Shown here piece after piece: positions 54,265 through 64,000 of a stretch of DNA of 64,000 nucleotides (within the stretch, counting starts at the first letter, position 1; the number at the start of each line of letters is the position of its first letter). Where the stretch lies: contig CM020620.1 of assembly GCA_009829735.1 (NCBI GenBank), positions 22,232,020 through 22,296,019 of the forward strand. The letters are read 5' to 3'. Made by a program: the position numbers and the translations under genes. The notes beneath the pieces were generated by a model, which worked only from the letters and a program-made list of their open reading frames with translations, searched no databases and was not told the DNA's origin. The DNA comes from Pyropia yezoensis. Its lineage: Eukaryota > Rhodophyta > Bangiophyceae > Bangiales > Bangiaceae.

Positions 54265-56101
54265 ATGGCGTCTGCTTGGTTTCGTGACACCCCCTCGTCT
54301 GGCTCAGCGTCCCCGAGCGGTGGGATTGGTCACGTGGGCGGCACGGGAAGCGTCAGCCCCGACGGCCGCACGCGTCCGTGCAGCCCAGTGACCCCGTCTT
54401 CCCCCCTGCCCGGCCCCACGGCCGCCATGGACGGCGACCACTCGACGGGCCGGCCGATGTCGTCGACGACGGGGGGGCCCTACGCGCGGGGCGCACCGCA
54501 CCGCGCGTCAGCCCACCACCGGTCGTCATCGTCCATGGGCAGCGGCGGCGGCGGCTTGCCGACGTCGAATCCGCGGGCGGGACCACACCCGCCAGCGCCC
54601 TCGCGGCTGGCAGTGGGGCCACCGGCGTTGCCCTCACGGCCACCACCGTCGGCGTCGGCCGCTGCGGCGCCGTCGCTGCCCGCCCTCCCCCCGCTTGCCG
54701 TGTCGGCCCACCCGCCACCAATGCGGTCGACAGTTGGGCGCTCCCTCCCGTTACCCGGTCAGCCGACCGGCAATGGCGCGTCGGGGGCGGCGGGCGTTGC
54801 GGCCTTCTCGGCCGGTGCGGCCGTTCGCAGCGGCGGGGGCGGTAGCGGCGGCGGTAGCGGCGGCGGTGGCCGGGGAGGGAGCGGCGGCCACGTGGCCCAC
54901 GGCCCTCGGCCACGACGGACGGGCGCGCATTCTGCATCGCCAGGACACGGCACCATCCTGGATGCGGTGCTGCCACCGGGAAGTCTAGTGCGCATCTCGG
55001 GCAACAACCGGACCAAGCTGTACGTTGGGCTGTGTTCCTCAATGAGTGCTTGCATGAATGGGTGAGCGTGGGATGGTGTGGGGGAGGATATTTGTTCTGG
55101 GGGGCTGCTGCTGCTCGCACTCTGCGTTTCGCTGTTGTTGTATGTTTTCTTGTCGCACCCCTTGTTTGTTGAATTGACCCTCGCGACAGTAACTGACTGA
55201 CCGTACATCGACGTTTTCTTCGTCTTTTCCTTCCCTTCCCTTGGTTGTTCTTGCCGTTTATTTTTGTCATCTTGTGTGCTCCTTGATTGTTGTGTACCTT
55301 GTTCATGGTATCCATTTGTATCGGCGCAGTCAACTGATTGGAAAAGTGGGCCGCGTGGTGTCTTCGCAAACGCTGGGCGGGTGGCACGAGGTTTCGTTGG
55401 AGGCGGCGGGTGGTGTTGTCCGCGTGCAGCGCAACGCCTTGGAAGTCCTGTCGCTGGCGCCGGCGGTGCCTGGTGCGTCTGTGCACGGCCACCCGTCGGG
55501 CGGCGGGCGGTCGAGTGGCGGCAGCCACCGGGCGTCGACGTTGGGTGCCTCTGCCCGGGGGTCCACGTCGGCTGCCGCCGCGGCCCGGGCGTTGGGGGAG
55601 GCATCCGTGGCTGACCCACGGGCGTCCAGTAGCGGCTGTGGCAGCCGCCACCAGGGTTCCGATGGCGGGGCGGGCGGGGGTGCATCCTCGCGGCCCCCCC
55701 CGTCTCGCAGCGGTGACCCGGGCCTCCCAGACGATGGGGGCGCCATGTCGCAGCGGCCGGCGGGGGGTAAGCGTAAGCGCTCTACCCCTGCAGCGGCCTC
55801 GCGGGAGCGGGCCTCCCCAGGTGGCCTGTTGCGCAGCAGTGGCAGCGGCGGCGGCGGTGGCAGCGGCGGCGGCGGCGCCGCGGGCGCGACGCGCGGCACC
55901 GTGGCCAACTTTGACGCGCTCCAGTACGACTCTCTCAAGCGGTACCGTGCGGCGTATGGCCTGAATGTGGACGTTGACTGCAGCCGCGACGAACTGGTGC
56001 GGGCCGTGCGGCGGCATTTTGCCAGCTCGAGCGTTGATGAGCTCCAGGTGATTTCCGACTTTCTCCGCCGCGTCCGCCACTGCTCCTCACCGGCATTGTA
56101 A
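54265..56101 (+). CDS. SAP30-like Sin3 histone deacetylase complex subunit
   Basis: Exons 54265-55061 and 55330-56101 give 522 residues. The intron (GTGAGC donor, ggcgcag acceptor) keeps the frame by splitting one Gly codon. The C-terminus, about residues 458-519, is a SAP30 Sin3-binding domain: FDALQYDSLKRYRAAYGLN, then RDELVRAVRRHFASSSVDEL and QVISDFLRRVRH. It is closest to the plant form, which has LRRYWRHFNL and DELQVI in the same places. A second conserved segment at about 229-307 spans the intron (LPPGSLVRISGNNRTKLYVG, then QLIGKVGRVVSSQTLGGWHE and VRVQRNALEVLS) and looks like a small SH3/KOW-type beta barrel. The rest is disordered Gly/Ser/Pro, with a nuclear signal GGKRKRS. It should bridge Sin3 and the deacetylase in transcriptional repression. 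It converges on the MED16 gene. Confidence 0.82.
55062..55329 (+). other. Intron of the SAP30-like gene
   Basis: 268 bases with GTGAGC at the 5' end and GCAG at the 3' end. It is T-rich and much lower in GC than the exons, unlike the G/C-run introns of the minus-strand genes in this window. Confidence 0.85.
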
Positions 56102-57434
56102 GTGGCGCAGGGAGACGAGTGTGCGCGAACGCCCTCTTCTTCATTCATTTGGTGTCTTTGTGCGTTACATTGCGGATGGAGGGGGTCACAACCACAGCAG
56201 CGGTGCTCGGTATGCGCCGACGGGTGCTTGTCGCGGTTGGCCTCGGTGGACATCCCTCTCTTCTGTTGCCTGTTGTCCCTCTGGCAGGGGTGTGGGGATA
56301 CCCGTTGGCGGTGTCGCCTCGCGCCCCCGTGCCTTGTACATTCCCCGCACGTATGCTTCCCCATGCATGCGTTGCCCCGGTCCAGCGCTTCTGTGCGCCC
56401 ATTGCTTTTGCTGTTGCTGTGGCACGCGGGCAGACGGGACTATCGGGCCCCGCGTCTGCTGGAGCTGTTCTTTTTTTCTTTTGCCGAGCGTGCCGCGCTG
56501 TGTTTGAGGCGCCCCCTGCTTGCCGCGGCCCCCCACTCCCAATGCACCGGGCGAACGGCGACTGCTACTGGGGGGGGCGGGCGTTGCTGACAGCCACACC
56601 ACCGAGGCGAGACGCGGCAGCTGCTTGACCTGCGTCCCGATGTGACCTACAGACCGCGACCCTGTACATAGTTTACTTTTTTTCCCCGCCCTTGCGCTGT
56701 ATATTTCCGACGTGTGCGCTTACGTTGTTATTGAGGTGCATTTTCTTCTAGTGTGGTGGTGGCGTCTCGGAGCGGGAGCGGCGGCCCGAGATTTTTGGGA
56801 ATCGGCCGTTCTTGGGTCTGTTGCGGAGGGTTCCTCCGTGCGACAACGCTGGTGTGCTCCGCGTCACCCGCTCGCGGTGGTGTACGTTTTTGTGTGCTTT
56901 GGGCTAGTGGGGGTGGCCACGGCGCGTGTATATATCCGTGGATATTGGCTTGGTGCATGCGGTGGAATGCGCCCTGTCCTTGTGGTGAACATCGTATACA
57001 TTGATTGTTTTTGCTACTTGATCGCGTCCCGACAGCGACCTGGACAATCCCTTGTCACCAGGAGAGCACAGCAGCTCCTATTCATTGCACATCAGCCTGT
57101 CCTGAGGCTGGGCGTTTGTACAGGCTGTATCCGTGGCAGCCCTCTTGTCTCTACATAGCGCCCAACTACAGGCTGAGAAGCGGTGGAGCGTGAGACTCAT
57201 CGACCCACAACAGACGGCGTGCGGGATGGGAACAAAAGAAAATGTCCCGCAGACACCCTTAACACACCTGCCCATTGCCAGCCGCCCGCCAGACGAACAA
57301 GGCAGCAAGAGAGCAGTGAGAGAAGCAGACAGAAACAGTCACCAGTCTGCCACTCGACCCCCACGAGCACAGTTGAGGGGCTCACGAGGACTGCAGACAC
57401 TACCTCCCTTGCCCAGCCGCCAACGTGTGCCCCA
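56102..57434. other. Space between the convergent SAP30-like and MED16 genes
   Basis: It probably contains both 3' untranslated regions. The sequence is T-rich on the plus strand (for example 56655-56760) and holds several short ORFs with no recognisable product. Confidence 0.5.
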
Positions 57435-58203
57435 TCACTGGGTCGGCGGCGCCGGCACCTTCGGCCGAAACACTCCCAACAGCGAATGCCCACAGCCTGG
57501 CAGGTCCATGCCCCACAGGTACAGCGTCCCCGCCCGTCGCGGCTCCACGTCGCACTCAATTTCAAACGCCAGCCGCCGCAGTACCATCACCTTGACAAGG
57601 TCGACAAGCTTGGGCTCTGGGATGTCATTCCCGGCAGCATCCACCGGCGCAAACCGCACGTACCAGTGGGACAACTTGTCGTTGAGGCACGGCCACACCG
57701 CACAGTAGGTCTTGAGCTTACTCGAGTCGCACTGCAGACGGGACGGCCAGTTGCTGCCGTCCAGCAGCGGCTTCCGAGTCTCAATGACGTGCGCAAACGC
57801 CACGCACGGGACGACCATGTCGTTCTTGTGACCACGGACGTGGAGTTCCCCACTCCAAATCTTCTTGAGCGGTCCGGGTGGGCGCATAGCCCCGCCGTTG
57901 AGAGGCTGGTGGGGGAGCTCACCAGACGGGTCGCCAACGACCATCCCAGGCTGCGGCATGGGCATCTGGCCTGGTTGCGGCGCCTGGGGCATGCCCATGG
58001 CGGGAACTTGGGGGGGCATGTTCATCGAACCCGGCGTCCCGCCATGCTGCGCTTGCATCTCCGTCTTCATTTGCTGCTGACGTTGAAAGCTCAGTTCCGT
58101 AGCACGAGCCGTTTGCATCTGCTGCTGCTGCATCAGCTCCTGCTGCCTCTGTTGCTGCTGCCGATGCTGCTGTTGCTGCTGATGCTGCTGCTTCTGATGC
58201 TGT

Positions 58204-58278
<75 letters not shown>

Positions 58279-61200
58279 GCCCGATAGTGTTGCTGTCGGT
58301 CAAACTGACTGAGCTGACCCGGCGACGCATCTGGCATCCCCGGGGTCATGTCCAGGTTGGGCTGGGACGTCGGACGACGCATACTCGCCAGGTCGCCAGA
58401 GCTCAGGTGCGGCGCCGTCTGATGTCCAAGAGCGCCCGAGGGACCCCCGACCGCGCCCACTCCCAAATCTTGTACGCTTCCTGCACGCGGCAAATTGGCA
58501 GGCCTGTGAAGACTGGAGTTCGGCTCTGAACCTGCTGCTCCCGCCGCCGCCGCCGGCGCTGCTGCCGATGCCGCCGCCGCCGCTGCGGCGGCCGATACAG
58601 CTGGGGCCGAAGAGCCCGTCGGCAACCCGCTGCCGTGCACGCCACTGGTGGCTGGGCTCGCTGGCGGGGCACCGCCCTTGGCAGGGCCTCGCCGCCGCTT
58701 ACGGGCCTTGGCCGGCACCTGGTCCACCCCTCCAGCGCTACCCCCACCGGCACTATTCATGGCAGACGTGTCCGCGCTCATCGCCGCGTCCGCAGCAGAC
58801 GGTGTTCCAGGCACAGACGGAGCCGCGGCTGCACTGGTGGTTGGCGTCATGGGGTCGTTGCGCTTCTTGCGCCCACCAGTGGCCACTCCGCCCCGACCCC
58901 TGCGGCTGCGGCCTCCACGGGAAATGGTGCTGGTCGGCTCAGTCGTCGAGGACGCCGTACCCATCGGCCCAGGCATTGGGAGACCACCGACGCTAGGCGC
59001 ACCACCAGTCCCGCCATGGGGTCCGGGCGCAGCAGCACCACTGTTGGCGCCACCGCCGCGGTCATTAGGGCCACCACTCGGGGCGCCACCACCTCTGCCA
59101 GCAGGGGTGTTGAATGCCACCTCTGGGCCACCCATACCAAAGCCGCTTCCACCAGGCGACGGCATCTGCGCGGCCGACTGCTGCATGCCCAGGCCTGAGG
59201 ATGCGTCCATGCCGCTTCGGGACTGACCCAGGCCCGCAAAGCCCGCCGCCTGCTGTCTGAGCAACATCTGCTGCTGAGCCGACAGCGCGTTCAGAGGTGT
59301 GGACGGTTGGGAACCTTGCACAAGCAGTTGTGGGGGTACGGGCGGGGTCTGCGCATGCGCCGCCACCCCTCCCCCCGCCGTCACAGCCGCCGCCTTCTGC
59401 TGCTGCGCCTGCGCCTGCGCCTGGCGCACCCGCAGTACCAGCTGCTGTTGCTTTTGGTTGTAATCTTGCTGCAAAAGGTTCAGCCGGCCCTGCTGCTGCT
59501 GCTTGAGGCCATAGCCATGGCCCTCAAACCGCTGCCGCTGCTCCAACAACTCTTGCTCTTGGTTGGCCTGCGACCACTGGCCCTGCTGTTGCTGCTGAGC
59601 ATGTTTTTGCCTGAGGGCATGCAGCTGCCGCTGATGTTGTTGGCTCAGCTCCCGCAGTTGTCGTTGGAGGTCCCGCTGCAGCTGTTCTCGCTCCTGCAAG
59701 AACTGTGCGCGAATCATGTGCGATTGGTTCAACCAATGCTGCTGCGAAGCGGGCAACGTGGCAGCTTGCGGATTGGGTGGCACCCCCCCCATTGACGGGT
59801 GCTGCGATGGCTGCTGGGGAGAGCGCCCAGGTGGTCCTTGTGGCTGCGTGCCCGACGCTGGCGTAGAGAGTCCCCGCACAGGACCAGCCACCGCCTTCTG
59901 CTCCAGCTTGGGACCCGCATACGGCGGCGCGCTGCCACTTTGAACAGCCGCCCCGCTGACAGGGACATTAGAACGGGGAATTCCGGCCACAGATGCCGGG
60001 CCATCAGAGCGGTTGACAAGCACAGCGGGCAGCAGGTCGTACCGATCCAAATCGAGGGAAGGCACCCTAGCCCAGAGGCCGCCGAGCGGGCTCTCCTCCT
60101 CCCAGCGAGCAGCCCACGGCGACGGCCCCCCTGATACGCCCCCCGCCGTCATCTCGGCGGCCAACAAGCCAGACGTCACGCACCGGCGGAGGGGTGCCCA
60201 TGGCGGTAGTGGGCGGCCCGTCACAATGTCGTACGGGCACCACTCGGCAGTGTCATCAGACGGGTCCAGTGAGACAGCCTCGGCGCCACCAGGGCTAGAG
60301 CGAGTGCGGGACAGCAAATAACCGGCACCCTTGGCGCTCCCACGCAGGCCTAGCGCCCGTTCTGCCACCTCAATTCGAAGGCGCTTGTGCGTGCGCAACG
60401 CGCGAGCAGCAACAGAATGACGAGCCAGTGCTGAAGCCAGCGCCCGCACCCGCCCAAGGTTATCAGACGCCTGGTCTGCCGAGGAGGACACATCCCACAT
60501 GGCGGCCACGATATCCCCCGCCTCGTGAGAACCCAGCCGCTCCCACCGCACGTCCCCTCGGTCGCCAAATGCCTCGTCCAGAGCAAGAAGAGTAGCACAC
60601 GCCACAGACGCGCTGCGCAATTGCTTGGTGACCCGCGCGTCCTTGACCACAGATGCGCTGTCGTTGACGTTCGTGTCCTCCGCGTCAACAGCGACCCAGT
60701 CGGGACCAACCAGACCCGCTACCTCGGGGGAGTTGCGCAACACCATCTGGTTAGCGCGGCGCAGCCAGACGGCGCACAGGTTCAGGACCCAGTCGGCCAA
60801 CGGCGCAGCCGCCAGCGCCGACGACGGCGTTCGGCTTTTGGCCACCTCAGCGGAAATGACAGACGCCACGTGTGCCGGGTTGCGCAGGAGGAAGCCCCCG
60901 TGGCTACCTGACCCGGTGCGACCACTCTCCAAGATCGCCAGGACCCCTGGTGGTGCCGACGACTGAACGGCCATCAAAGCGGCCGCGAGCAGCCGTCGCG
61001 CAGCGCCCACCGCAGCCGCGTTCCCGTCCACAGTAGATAGTAACCCAACGCGGAGGCCCTCAGTCGACTCGCCATTGCCCAGTGCCCTCACCGTGTTCGC
61101 CGCACGAGCATGCCCGCCGGCCTGTACCGCCGCCAGGACATCCCACCCGCTACGTACGCGAGAGAAGACGCCATCGCCCGCCCCGCCACGGGTCACACTC

Positions 61201-63440
61201 GACGCGTTTGCCATGGCGTAGGAGCGCGCCAAGTCTCCATCCCGCAGCGCTGTGGTCAGCGCCCACGCCGTCACCACCCCGTCGCCGCGCAAAGCTAGCA
61301 CCACCGTCCCCGAAGGAGACAAGAGGACGCCCCAGTAGGCGTGGTCCTCCTCGCTGTTGCCCCCGTCGCCGTCCTCCAGTGACGGGTGCACCACACTGAC
61401 GGTTAGAGGAGACGACTTGCCACCCAGAGCGTCCCCAGACTCACCGGGCGCGCGTGCTCCACCTGCAGACCCGCGGGCCTTGTCCAGCGCCTCGGCGGCC
61501 ACCGACCCGGCCGTCACGGACTGGCCGACCGTCTCCATGGATGTGCCGTCCAGCACGCGGACACCCCGTGCCGTATCCACGGTCACCACGAACTGACCAT
61601 TTCCCGTCACCGCCGCTGCAGTGGCCTTGTACAATCGCGCGTCGGCGCGCGGGGGAGTCGCTTCTGGGGAGATGAACCGTCGCCAAAGACTGGTCTGGCC
61701 GTCTCCGCTCTGTGGTTGACCAGAACCTGTATGGCCGTGCCCGTTGGGCACCCCCTCCTGGGGCGTCACCTTGCTTTCCGCCTTTGCTCGCCGGCCTGCC
61801 GGGACGTCACTGTCGCGGCCATTGGGGGTGCCCCCCCGCGCCCGCCCTGGCCCTCCACCACTTTCGCCGCCCCCACCTCCGCCACTGCCACTACCATCGA
61901 CGGCGGCGCCGTCCGCAGGGGCCTTGCTCTTGCCCCCGCCCGCGCCATTGTCGCCCACATGCGCGGCGGGTGAGCCCCTGGTGCCGGCGCTCGAGCCAGG
62001 GCGGCCACCCTCCCCAGAGCCACCGTTGCTGGCACCCCCCGTCGCCGCGCCGCCGACGTCACCCCCCGCCTCTTTGCCTCCCCGGCCGCGGCCAACCGAG
62101 CCGGGCGTCCCATCCGTAGACCCGTCCCGCTTCTCCCCACTGCCCCTTCCGCCGGCAACGGCACCACCGGCAGGCGAAGCGCCAGCCACGGCGGCGCCAC
62201 CACCCCCTTCTCTGCCACCCCCCCCGGCCCGGACCGCGGCCGATGCGCGGGAAAAGTACCACCGCGACACGGTGCCGCGGTCGCTCCACGCAAACAGCGT
62301 GCCCGCCGACGGGGCGGTAAGACACGCGATACACCGACCATCCTCCTCGCCCAGGCGCACCGCCCCCAACGGCCGCACGTCCACATTGCCCGACCTGGCA
62401 AGGAACACGTGCCACACACAGATGCGGCGCGGTTCGGCCGAAGAGACCGTCACGACCGCCACGGAGCCATCGCTGACGCCGCCCGCGGCCACCGACGCAC
62501 AGCGGAGGCTGCCACCAAACACACGCGCCAGCGATGGGTCCTCACTGACAGGCGTCCATGACAGCATGCGCTTATGGCGGTGCTGGGCGCCGCCCGGGGT
62601 AGGCACCGGCACCATCTCATCGTCCACGCGGAGGACGTGAAGGGCACCGCTGGCCAGCACAGACACAATGGAGCAGCCGCCCTTGGACCAGCCGACCGAG
62701 AGGACCGCCGAGTGGAGGGACATGGATTGAACAGCGACCCACACGTTGACTCGCCGGTCCTGTGGGCACCCACACAACAGAGGTAGTATCGAAAAGACCA
62801 GAGGGTCACCAGCACAGAAACACATGCCAAACCGCACACAAAAACGCAGTCACCAGTTAGACTGCATCCAGCATTCGGCTGCTCTCATTACCCGTGCGCA
62901 TCACGAGGACCTCACCCTTCATCAACTGCACTGTCCAGACATACACCAATCCACCAACCTCCCCACCCCATCCCAACCCCCTCGCCATCCCCACGACTGT
63001 CAGCGCAACCTGCTGTCAACACCCCCGGCACCAACCGCTTTCCCTTCTCCCCCGCCCATTCGTCCACGCACGATGCCGCCTCCTCCCGCCAAACGTCCCC
63101 CCCCCCCCCCCCCCCCCCCCCTCCACCCCCCCTCTCCGAGACCTACCTTGGCAATCCAAATGGTCAGCCGCGACGCCGCGTCCGCGACAAGCAGAAGGGG
63201 CGGCTTATCCCGGCGCGGCCGCCACGCCACGTGCCGCGCGGGCGCCCGCTTGTACGCGAGGAGCATGGTCGTCTCCCCCGGCGCGTCAGCGTGAAAGATG
63301 TGCACAGCGCCGTCGCCGCTAATGACGGCGACCAGGTCGTCCGCGTCGGACCACGAAAGGAGGCCATAGCCGAGCCGGTTCGCCACCGTCCCCGACGCCG
63401 ACAGCGGCCGTACCACCGCCGCAGAGTAGAGGTGCTGCAT
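57435..63440 (-). CDS. MED16: Mediator tail subunit MED16 with C-terminal MED25/PTOV-like extension
   Basis: Exons 63147-63440 and 57435-62759 give 1872 residues; the intron (AAG/GTAGGT donor, cccacag acceptor) is phase 0, joining SRLTIWIAK to DRRVNVWVAVQ. The N-terminal half is WD40-like (GYGLLSWSDADDLVAVISGD, VLASGALHVLRVD) with a long Gly/Ser insertion. The middle has LADWVLNLCAVWLRRANQM at about 749. At about 960-1000, LRRCVTSGLLAAEM then PWAARWEEESPLGGLWARVP matches the end of plant MED16 ('RCGCVTML', 'W..RW...CLCGGLWRRVP'). The family normally stops about here. This protein goes on for about 870 residues: a Gln-rich coiled coil (1111-1220), Gly/Ser-rich disorder, a Gln run (about 1593-1660) and a C-terminal domain (1728-1872, KKIWSGELHVRG, SNWPSRLQ, LLGVFRPK) like the MED25 PTOV/ACID domain. 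It links DNA-bound activators to RNA polymerase II. Confidence 0.8.
58118..58278 (-). repeat. CAG-type repeat encoding a glutamine run
   Basis: Mostly ctg and ttg on the plus strand (CAG/CAA on the coding strand), with an uninterrupted run of nearly 30 Gln codons at about 58188-58278 and more beside it. It lies between the disordered part and the C-terminal domain of the MED16 protein. The length is likely to vary between individuals. Confidence 0.9.
62760..63146 (-). other. Intron of the MED16 gene
   Basis: 387 bases on the minus strand, with a GTAGGT donor, a G run soon after the donor (C run at 63098-63120 in plus sense) and a cccacag acceptor. It is phase 0. Confidence 0.85.
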
Positions 63441-64000
63441 CGCAACCGGTTGGGGTGGGGGAGCGGGGGGGAGGAGGGGAAGGGGGGGGGGGGGGGAGGC
63501 AAGAACGCTCGCTCAGGTGGCGGCGTTCCGCTCCAGCGGGGATGCACCCCGCCGCCGCGGCAGCGGGCGCCGCGGCCGTCGATGCCGCGGCAGTCGTCCC
63601 AGCAGCACCCAGGCGGGAGGCGGCGGCAGTTCCCCGCACCCCCCCCCACCCCCGCCTCGGCCACCCGCCGCCGCGGGGCGCGGGAAGCCGCGCGAGGCGC
63701 GGGGGGTGCGCAATGGGCACAATGGGCACGTGCAAGTCACGGCGGGGGGGAAGGGGGGAGACGGGAGCGGGGGGGGGGGGTCGGGGGGGGGGGGGGGGCG
63801 GGGCGGGTGGCGCGATGCGTCACACGCGCCGTGACGGCGTGCGATGACGGTGCCGGGCGCGGCGGCGACGCGCTGCGCCGGCGCGCCGCGGCAGCACGGC
63901 AGCGGGTGCCCCCCCGCCTCCACACACCCCGTAAGCGTGCGCGCGCGCGGGGCCGGGAGCGGGGGGGAGGCGCCCCGCCCATCAGCGGCGGCTGGTGGAC
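63441..64000. other. Upstream region of the MED16 gene
   Basis: GC-rich sequence with G runs at 63482-63496 and 63769-63798. It would include the promoter of the minus-strand MED16 gene. No TATA-like sequence and no credible ORF. Confidence 0.4.

Noticed and set aside
53065-54287. Three overlapping plus-strand ORFs of 331-380 codons
   Set aside because: All are Pro/Arg/Cys-rich, overlap one another in different frames and have no recognisable segment; they lie in the likely promoter region of the SAP30-like gene.
1-64000. CRISPR arrays, operons, ribosome-binding sites, rRNA genes
   Set aside because: None seen. The spliced genes and Mediator/Sin3 components show a eukaryotic nuclear sequence, so bacterial signals are not expected.

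Overview
This window is nuclear DNA of a eukaryote. It has spliced genes with GT-AG introns, a Mediator subunit, a Sin3-complex (SAP30-like) subunit, a P/U-type cyclin, nested Ty3/gypsy retroelements and a Plavaka-like DNA transposon. Most of it is very GC-rich and packed with long G or C runs, Ala/Pro/Gly/Gln codon repeats and microsatellites. Lower-GC stretches occur around the mobile elements and at about 7.6-7.9, 18.6-20.4, 41.3-41.7 and 43.7-46.9 kb. The plant-like SAP30 C-terminus, the P-type cyclin and the high GC fit an alga; a bangiophycean red alga (Porphyra/Pyropia type) is my working guess, but the sequence alone does not settle the lineage. Coordinates of spliced genes are by-eye models, supported where splice consensus and reading phase agree.

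Layout. 0-1.4 kb (+): 3' part of an Ala/Pro-rich protein with a C-terminal membrane segment, open at the window edge. 2.7-6.0 kb (-): six-exon multi-pass membrane protein, unrecognised. 6-11.7 kb: GC-rich, no confident gene, a few possible minus-strand exons. 11.7-12.7 kb (-): intronless P/U-type (PHO80-like) cyclin. 12.7-21.5 kb: no confident gene; it contains an inverted-repeat unit, a cluster of agcgtac motifs and diverged tandem repeats.

21.6-33.7 kb is a nest of retroelements. An old, truncated Ty3/gypsy element on the minus strand (A) is split by a younger, nearly whole chromodomain-bearing Ty3/gypsy element on the plus strand (B, 24014-33380, 458-bp LTRs about 98.5% identical). B carries, between integrase and the 3' LTR, a long ORF on the opposite strand (30629-32551). 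A third relative (C, minus strand, LTR plus gag only) lies at about 46.9-49.2 kb and has the same primer-binding site as B.

34.4-35.2 kb is a 108-bp minisatellite open on both strands. 35.4-40.8 kb (-) holds a nine-exon gene for a nuclear protein with a basic first half and a very acidic tail. 42.4-45.9 kb (+) is a Plavaka-like (CACTA/KDZ-related) transposase gene with introns. 51.1-52.0 kb (-) is a Myb/SANT-like DNA-binding protein gene with a frame discrepancy.

The right end has two convergent transcription genes: a two-exon SAP30-like gene (+, 54.3-56.1 kb) and a two-exon MED16 gene (-, 57.4-63.4 kb). The MED16 protein has an unusual Gln-rich extension of about 870 residues that ends in a domain resembling the MED25/PTOV fold. 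That possible fusion of two Mediator tail subunits and the antisense ORF of element B are the most interesting items here.
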